A stretch of DNA of 21,329 nucleotides from RECG01 sp964444805 (GTDB lineage Bacteria > Bacillota_I > Bacilli_A > Acholeplasmatales > Acholeplasmataceae). Both the position numbers and the translations under genes were made by a program. Where the stretch lies: NCBI GenBank assembly GCA_964444805.1, contig CAYUIK010000055.1, forward strand, positions 1-21,329, read 5' to 3'. Below the pieces are notes generated by a model. That model made no database searches. It saw nothing but the letters and a program-made list of their open reading frames with translations, and was not told where the DNA came from. Below are positions 17,601 through 21,329 of the stretch, piece after piece (the first letter of the stretch is position 1; every line of letters starts with the position of its first letter).

Positions 17601-17774
17601 TGCTGATGACGGGAGTACCGTCGCCTGATAGAGCGCTTGCTTGTCGACTGCGACACGACTATCTCCCGATATTTGAATCGCGATGACTTGCGTATCCACA
17701 TCCTTGTCGCCACAGGAAAAGAGCAACATCGAGAAGAACGTCAATATGATGAAAATCATCCATTTCTTTTTCAT
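14664..17774 (-). CDS. Surface GH5 beta-mannanase-like lipoprotein with three Ig-like domains
   Basis: A 1036-aa lipoprotein (lipobox LLFSC, Cys21). Three Big2-type domains occupy about 30-281. A GH5-type catalytic barrel follows (about 283-705): RFLGTNNYNLHY, VIRMWSFFDGWED, the acid/base E485 in WELANEPDG, STAHLYPDHWG, and the nucleophile E620 in FVLEEYGIMR, ending GSMFWILTG. These motifs are closest to endo-beta-1,4-mannanases (GH5_7 type), so it should cut mannan at the cell surface. An Ig-like module (about 711-810) and a beta-rich CBM-like module (about 812-1020, ending IMYIDDVVLYGYAEG) follow, then an acidic tail. The ATG has GGAG 14 nt upstream, an unusually long gap. Second gene of the operon; its product feeds the adjacent transporter. 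Exact substrate preference is inferred from context. Confidence 0.88.
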   Translation of the reverse strand: MKKKWMIFIILTFFSMLLFSCGDKDVDTQVIAIQISGDSRVAVDKQALYQATVLPSSATDTAVAWSVIETTGQATITDGGLLEPIAIGQVKVVATSANGIEATKTVTIIAGHIQVETVTILGPDQVALNHEANFIAQVAPLDATDPEVEFSIMNGTGSASISASGVLTPTSEGTVTVVAIADGVPAEKQVLIIPAIIPVEDATINIPDEVFEFDEHQLDFAVDPIDATYQTIEWTVFNETGSAALSPGGYLTAIKPGSVIIRLTVDGVSYEQELTIEHLPNLVTDFVYSENGSFYEGESEEDFRFLGTNNYNLHYKSDAMIDDVIKQASDMGIKVIRMWSFFDGWEDEGRANYAYGQIAPGIYDVSPVDYFGEILYDRNTGERKDPVNILDRVDYTIRRAGQYGIRVVLVMTNYYPEFGGMNMYANWYNTLNPGENATRHSFYTNETIKGWYKDWLEHVTNRVNALTGVPYKDDPTIFAWELANEPDGSNVHHWAAEMSAYLKNDLGVSQMVAAGAQGSLGNAPSTLLINKDTADGRIGADDPFEYEFTRSGIGGNHYGYGTSVNHWELLQIDTLDYSTAHLYPDHWGIPNTYATEYGEKFIKDHVALAKYWAKPFVLEEYGIMRSTMSESKKIHRDLTYDVWNKALYEMGGAGSMFWILTGIEDSPDADAEGNYPDFDGFRVLNDGGSTALLFKEYGRLFNNEIDTIEREARIYMLSPLTSLITKNNQYKVEVKVLSEDKTIDRVELYVHGDAKHEMTYRPNDPYRDGIYDYTLDMTEIEPGSDYTIKAVVQFTDGSTVETMPRNIRRYVYLELDTLYTLDFNAEQQVNFQTFGSYEATLKSIRHDQELEMLELDVENLNVNWSEHKVKLIAFPQTEGGLPMVPNTFRLSYTTYYNKELVDVLPNSGSAVLKNYIALEPGWVKTGIDMNNVTISQIRTNAEKEDDDPTKRDDYGIRWIDLNQDGIETENEQFYFHILTVEFVPNDSLNAIAINPTTGRMPYEGIMYIDDVVLYGYAEGAPIDSLEPDPDFEFDFE

Positions 17775-17821
17775 GTCCGTTCATTTCACTCCTTTTGATC
17801 CCTCATCACACGCTCTATGAT

Positions 17822-17855
17822 ACGGCTCACACTGGGGGGGGACAGTGTGAGCCGT
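17822..17855 (-). other. Strong intercistronic hairpin with a C-run loop
   Basis: A perfect 13-bp stem (17822-17834 with 17843-17855) closes an 8-nt loop of TCCCCCCC on the minus strand (plus-strand G8 at 17834-17841). It lies 35 nt after the stop of the first operon gene and about 50 nt before the mannanase start. No T-run follows, so partial termination or RNA processing/stabilisation is more likely than full termination. Confidence 0.75.
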
Positions 17856-17890
17856 GATCGAGTTGGTATGTCGAGGGGAATCCGTTCGTT

Positions 17891-20869
17891 TTATTCTTCC
17901 CCACTGAAATGTGCTTCGTAAATGATGAAGTCAACCGGTGCTTCGACTTCATTGAGTGCAAAGAAGATGGAAAGCGAGATCTTGTTTGCCTTCAGGGCGT
18001 CGCGGTCGATGATTTCGATTTCAATCGTTTCAAGCTCATCGGTCGTAAACGTATGGACGTAATCCTCATCGTAGTTGAACATATTTCCGTACGCCAGCTT
18101 GATCGTGACTTCGGTACCAATTTCACCCTTCATCTGGATCGTAAGCGTCGTCATGTAACGTATGTCCGAACTGTTCGCAATCGCAACGACGTGATTGTTT
18201 TCATGGTCGGCTGCCACAGTTGCGATAGCATTCCCCTGATCGTCATAGTCGACGAGAAGGGCATCGATATCCGGATCACCTTCGATCATCGTATTACCAC
18301 CTTCGATGAATGTGCCAAAGTGGATATCCTTATCCTTGATCGGTTCTTCTTCCGGCAAAATGGCGGTAAAAGCGAATTCGAAAATCTTGATTTCAATATT
18401 CTCCATTTCGTCGTTCGGCATGGATGCGTTGAACTGGAATGGGAACCAACCAGTTCCAGAGGTAATGGTGCTTCGATTCGACGCCAGAATATAGATTTCT
18501 TGAACCGTACCGTCCAGGACGAAACGTCTTTGCGCCTCATCGGCCCAACCGTCTCCCCATCCTTGCTGAATGTTGATCTCGATACCCGCATCACCTTGGA
18601 TTTCGACATAGACACCGTTCATACCCGAGCGTGCTTCCGCGTTTCCGGTCGTCTTGCTGTAACCGAATTCGAGTTTGCTGAGTGTCGAAAAATCACTCGG
18701 TTGGAAGAGAACGTGTGCCGGTTCACCATTGGCAGCTACTTGCTGTGCCGCTCCGTTTTCAACGTAATTGATGTTTCCGGTAAGCGGTACGTTGTCACCA
18801 CCGAGATTCGTCCGGGTCGCGATGATCGGTTCTGGATTCGCATCACCGGTAAGTCGGAAGTCATGAATGTAATATTCGACGGCTTCATTACCTCCACCGT
18901 TTGCCTTAAGTTGAATGTATCTGGCCGCCCACATGTTGGCTTCGGTACGCATACTTTCCGGAATCGCGACGACGACATCTTGATATTCCGCTTCTTCGCC
19001 TTCTGCGGGTCTCGTAATCGTCACATTCGTAATATCCGTATCCCCGAGTGTCACGAGCAGGTTCGGATTGGAAGGAAGACCTTCGGTCAACAGCTTGACG
19101 CTAAATTCGACCGTTGTCTTACGGGAAATATCTTCGAGGACGTAGGCCGGTAAAGCGCGCCAACCGGCAACCGCTTCTGCAGTTGCAGATATGTGCATGA
19201 CATCGACTTCGACACCGTCGATCTCGTCAACGGCAGGTTCGGACGTGAAGATTGGAGTCGCTTCCCAGTGTGCACTCTTAAGCGGTGTTAGAAGCATCGG
19301 TTCGGTAACCGGATCGGCATCTCCGAAGAAAACGACTTGTTGCATCGTGACGACTCCGGCGTTCCCGGATGCCGTATAATGGGGATCGACAATGATGACA
19401 AGATCACGGTTTTCTGTCTGCAACCGATAGCGGTTGGAAATACTGAAGACGACCCATTGATTGTCATCGATCAGTTCAATTTCGGTATGCTGGTCATTAT
19501 AGAGTTCAAGACCACTGTCCAAATCTTTCAAGTGAACAGAAACGGTCGGGTTGACTCCGGTCGTTTCGGTCATTCCGGTCATCTTGATCGCGAAATATTG
19601 CATTCTGCTCAAGTCAACGTCGTTTTGGACATTGAAGATAACACCTTCGGATGAACGTGAAGCTTCCGCCGTAAACGAAACATCATAGACTTGTCGATCG
19701 AACGTGACATCGAGACCCTCGAGATCACCTTGGGGATACCATGCACCATCTAAATCGATCGTGTTTTCCGGTGTCGCGAGGAGATGAGACGGACGAGGTG
19801 TTCCGAGCAGACGGTCATCCTCTTCGATTTCGACGAGGAGTTCGCCTTCAACACCATCGACCTCTGCGATGACAAGAACCGTTCCCGATGTGATCGGTGT
19901 CAGCTCACCTTCCGACGAAATCGTCGCGCTACCCGTGCCATCCGTAACGGACCATGTTATGTCCTGATGGGTTGCCTCAACTGGGAGGATATTCGCGGCA
20001 TAGACCGGTCGATCGCTCGGTAAGATGACTTCATCACCGGTGACTTCAACGGTTTCCACGGAAATGATGATTGCAACATCGAGTTCACGCGTGATTCCCT
20101 GCACTTCGACGACAACCGTAATCATACCTGCTGCAACAGGGGAAAGTACGCCCTCGCCGTCGATCGTCGCACTACCCGTACCATCCGTAACGGACCAGGT
20201 AACATCGTCATAGTTCGCATCTTCCGGCAAAACCTCGATCGCATAGGTCGGGTTTTCGTCAAGACGGACTTCTTCAGGTCCGACGAGTGTAACTTCGGTA
20301 ACGGGTTTCATGATGGTAACAGTCCGCGTTCCGACGATTCCATCGATCGTAGCTCTTACCGTAACCGTCCCTGCCGATACCGGCGAGAGGACGCCTTCAT
20401 CGTCGATGGTTGCGGATCCGGTGCCGGCAAGAACTGTCCATTCAGCTTCATCGAACGTCGCGTTCACGGGATCAAGAACGAACGCATAGGCCGCATTCTC
20501 TCCCAAAAATACGACGTCGTCTCCTGTAACGGTAACGCTTGCAACGGCCAACGTGATGGTAACTTCCATCGTTCCTTCAATACCGCCGACAACCGCTTTG
20601 ACCGTAACAGTTCCCGGTTCAAGCGCCGTAAGTGTTCCCTCTTCTGTAATCGTCGCACTTCCCGTGTCGTCTTCGACCGACCACGCGACGTCAAGAATAT
20701 CCGACGTTTCGGGTGTGACGACCGCCGTATAGTTCGATTCATCACCGACTTCGACGGTTTCACTACCGACGACACGCACGTCATCAACCACCTGAAGCTC
20801 GTCGCATGCAGCGAGTAGCCATGCGAAAGACAATACGAACAACATACTTAAAAATAGACTTTTTTTCAT
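17891..20869 (-). CDS. Large surface lipoprotein: four Ig-like repeats plus four beta-rich modules, probable glycan-binding protein
   Basis: A 992-aa lipoprotein (lipobox LLAAC, Cys22). Residues 27-351 are four near-identical-length Big2-type repeats of 81-82 aa with the recurring core W(S/T)V..xTGSATI and EG.L.P...GTV. Then come four beta-rich modules at about 355-520, 521-680, 685-842 and 845-992. The first two end in the similar strings FFGDADP and LTGDANP and may be relatives; the last ends IYEAHFSG, like the terminal strand of carbohydrate-binding modules. No catalytic signature was found. As first gene of the operon and directly upstream of the mannanase, a role in capturing mannan at the cell surface is inferred, functionally like SusE/F proteins but unrelated in design. 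The ATG has GGAGGAG 4-5 nt upstream. Confidence 0.85.
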   Translation of the reverse strand: MKKSLFLSMLFVLSFAWLLAACDELQVVDDVRVVGSETVEVGDESNYTAVVTPETSDILDVAWSVEDDTGSATITEEGTLTALEPGTVTVKAVVGGIEGTMEVTITLAVASVTVTGDDVVFLGENAAYAFVLDPVNATFDEAEWTVLAGTGSATIDDEGVLSPVSAGTVTVRATIDGIVGTRTVTIMKPVTEVTLVGPEEVRLDENPTYAIEVLPEDANYDDVTWSVTDGTGSATIDGEGVLSPVAAGMITVVVEVQGITRELDVAIIISVETVEVTGDEVILPSDRPVYAANILPVEATHQDITWSVTDGTGSATISSEGELTPITSGTVLVIAEVDGVEGELLVEIEEDDRLLGTPRPSHLLATPENTIDLDGAWYPQGDLEGLDVTFDRQVYDVSFTAEASRSSEGVIFNVQNDVDLSRMQYFAIKMTGMTETTGVNPTVSVHLKDLDSGLELYNDQHTEIELIDDNQWVVFSISNRYRLQTENRDLVIIVDPHYTASGNAGVVTMQQVVFFGDADPVTEPMLLTPLKSAHWEATPIFTSEPAVDEIDGVEVDVMHISATAEAVAGWRALPAYVLEDISRKTTVEFSVKLLTEGLPSNPNLLVTLGDTDITNVTITRPAEGEEAEYQDVVVAIPESMRTEANMWAARYIQLKANGGGNEAVEYYIHDFRLTGDANPEPIIATRTNLGGDNVPLTGNINYVENGAAQQVAANGEPAHVLFQPSDFSTLSKLEFGYSKTTGNAEARSGMNGVYVEIQGDAGIEINIQQGWGDGWADEAQRRFVLDGTVQEIYILASNRSTITSGTGWFPFQFNASMPNDEMENIEIKIFEFAFTAILPEEEPIKDKDIHFGTFIEGGNTMIEGDPDIDALLVDYDDQGNAIATVAADHENNHVVAIANSSDIRYMTTLTIQMKGEIGTEVTIKLAYGNMFNYDEDYVHTFTTDELETIEIEIIDRDALKANKISLSIFFALNEVEAPVDFIIYEAHFSGEE
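19817..20791 (-). repeat. Four tandem ~243-nt repeats encoding the Ig-like domains
   Basis: The four domains keep an 81-aa (first copy 82) period, and similarity extends to the DNA. For instance TCCGTAACGGACCA occurs at 19941 and again exactly 243 nt later at 20184, within a longer stretch of about 38 nt that differs at few positions. This indicates duplication or homogenisation of domains 3 and 4. Confidence 0.75.
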
Positions 20870-20887
20870 TTTTCTCCTCCTTGTGTA

Positions 20888-20902
20888 TTCGGTTCTACCG
20901 AA
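20888..20902. promoter_or_regulatory. Short palindrome in the operon leader
   Basis: TTCGGT (20888-20893) and ACCGAA (20897-20902) with a 3-nt centre. It is either a small leader hairpin or a repressor half-site pair; it lies about 20 nt before the ribosome binding site. Confidence 0.4.
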
Positions 20903-20904
20903 AA

Positions 20905-20925
20905 TTACTTAACGCTTTACTTAAC
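20905..20925. promoter_or_regulatory. Candidate operator: 9-nt perfect direct repeat
   Basis: TTACTTAAC (20905-20913), GCT, TTACTTAAC (20917-20925), a 12-nt period, i.e. roughly one helical turn. It lies just downstream of the predicted transcription start, where a LacI-type repressor or another regulator could block elongation. The identity of the protein is inferred from the neighbouring LacI gene only. Confidence 0.55.
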
Positions 20926-20939
20926 TGCCATATATCGAT

Positions 20940-20972
20940 AGATTACTATAAAAATCAGTGTTTGTCAACACT
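20940..20972 (-). promoter_or_regulatory. Mannan operon promoter with an inverted repeat over the -35
   Basis: On the minus strand a consensus TTGACA (20963-20968), a 17-nt spacer and TAATCT (20940-20945), which keeps the key T1, A2 and T6 bases. AGTGTT (20957-20962) and AACACT (20967-20972) form a 6-bp inverted repeat around the -35, a position suited to repression. The predicted leader is about 60 nt. Confidence 0.7.
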
Positions 20973-20980
20973 CGAAAGAA

Positions 20981-21019
20981 AAAAGATAAAAGCGCTTTCT
21001 CATTTAACTGAAAAAGCGC
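20981..21019 (-). terminator. Rho-independent terminator of the LacI-family gene
   Basis: On the minus strand an 11-bp stem (21009-21019 with 20992-21002, one T-G pair) with a 6-nt loop is followed by TTTTATCTTTTTT. It separates the regulator gene from the mannan operon promoter. The sequence ATAAAAGCGCTTTCT (20986-21000) inside it also matches a catabolite-responsive element pattern with one mismatch. Confidence 0.85.
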
Positions 21020-21032
21020 GGATCGTATGTCG

Positions 21033-21329
21033 TTACTTCGCTTTGCGTAAGTCCCTGACGGAATCTCTTAAGACGAGTCGACAACTGATTAATTGTCTTC
21101 CGGGACTGTGTTTCCGATCGAGCACTTTTTTGATCATAACATCGACGGATACCGAAGCCATCGTAATGAAGTCGACTTCAACGGTCGTTATGCCCAGTGC
21201 AAGATTTTGGATCTTTTCGAAGTTATCGAAACCGACGACGGATACGTCTTCCGGTACGCGATACCCCTTTTCCTTGAGTTTGATGATCAACGTGTTCGCG
21301 ACTTCATCGTTGTTGCAGACAAAAGCTGT
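21033..21329 (-). CDS. LacI-family transcriptional regulator, C-terminal part (partial)
   Basis: The open frame runs from the window end (the 5' part is missing) to a TAA-type stop at 21033, about 98 codons. The visible segment TAFVCNNDEVANTLI, followed by KGYRVPEDVSVVGFDN and TTVEVDFITMASVSVDVMI, is the second half of the sugar-binding domain of LacI/GalR repressors, ending near the usual C-terminus. The DNA-binding domain is outside the window. Its position just upstream of, and co-oriented with, the mannan operon, with operator-like repeats at the operon promoter, makes it the obvious candidate regulator. The effector is unknown. Confidence 0.9.
   Translation of the reverse strand, partial: TAFVCNNDEVANTLIIKLKEKGYRVPEDVSVVGFDNFEKIQNLALGITTVEVDFITMASVSVDVMIKKVLDRKHSPGRQLISCRLVLRDSVRDLRKAK

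Noticed and set aside
17822..17855. Strong hairpin as a terminator splitting the mannan operon
   Set aside because: No T-run follows the stem and no promoter-like sequence was found between it and the mannanase start; kept as an intercistronic element.
17909..19153. Long plus-strand open frame (414 codons) antisense to the large lipoprotein gene
   Set aside because: It lies entirely opposite a convincing lipoprotein, has no ribosome binding site, and its composition (Arg, Asp and Phe from reversed codons) is that of a shadow frame.
19817..20791. Tandem repeats considered as a CRISPR-like or VNTR array
   Set aside because: The 243-nt period matches an 81-aa protein domain in frame, with diverged copies; there are no short identical repeats with unique spacers.

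Overview
The window reads as DNA from a single-membrane (Gram-positive-type) bacterium, most likely Bacillota or a non-Mycoplasma relative in the Acholeplasma/Izemoplasma direction. The evidence is strong GGAGG-type ribosome binding sites, TTGACA/TATAAT promoters often with an extended TGn -10, four lipobox lipoproteins, a LacI regulator, and sugar ABC permeases with no local ATPase. TGA is used as a stop (response regulator, GGDEF protein, permease, binding protein), so the code is standard. Base composition looks balanced rather than AT-rich. The phylum is an inference.

Layout. 1-907 holds the start of a membrane protein (minus strand, cut by the window edge), its promoter, an eroded minus-strand gene split over frames, and an orphan terminator-like hairpin. 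980-4351 (plus strand) holds an OmpR/PhoB-type response regulator and histidine kinase, preceded by an 11-nt direct-repeat array, then a membrane GGDEF diguanylate cyclase with its own promoter. 4355-7376 (minus strand, convergent with the cyclase) holds a PAS4-GGDEF(degenerate)-HD-GYP phosphodiesterase overlapping a small two-Ig-domain lipoprotein. 7532-20968 (minus strand) is an eight-gene mannan operon, and 21033-21329 is the C-terminal part of a LacI-family regulator upstream of it.

The mannan operon, in transcription order, encodes: a 992-aa surface lipoprotein with four Ig-like repeats and four beta-rich modules; a GH5 mannanase-like lipoprotein with three Ig-like domains; a solute-binding lipoprotein with two Ig-like domains; two permeases; an AGE-family disaccharide 2-epimerase; and two GH130 phosphorylases of different subtypes. 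The inferred path is: mannan bound and cut at the cell surface, manno-oligosaccharides imported, mannobiose epimerised to mannosyl-glucose, and both GH130 enzymes releasing mannose-1-phosphate. The most distinctive feature is the use of one Ig-like (Big2-type) domain family, 11 copies over four lipoproteins, including the unusual placement in front of an ABC binding protein. One of these lipoproteins is translationally coupled to a c-di-GMP phosphodiesterase instead of to sugar genes.
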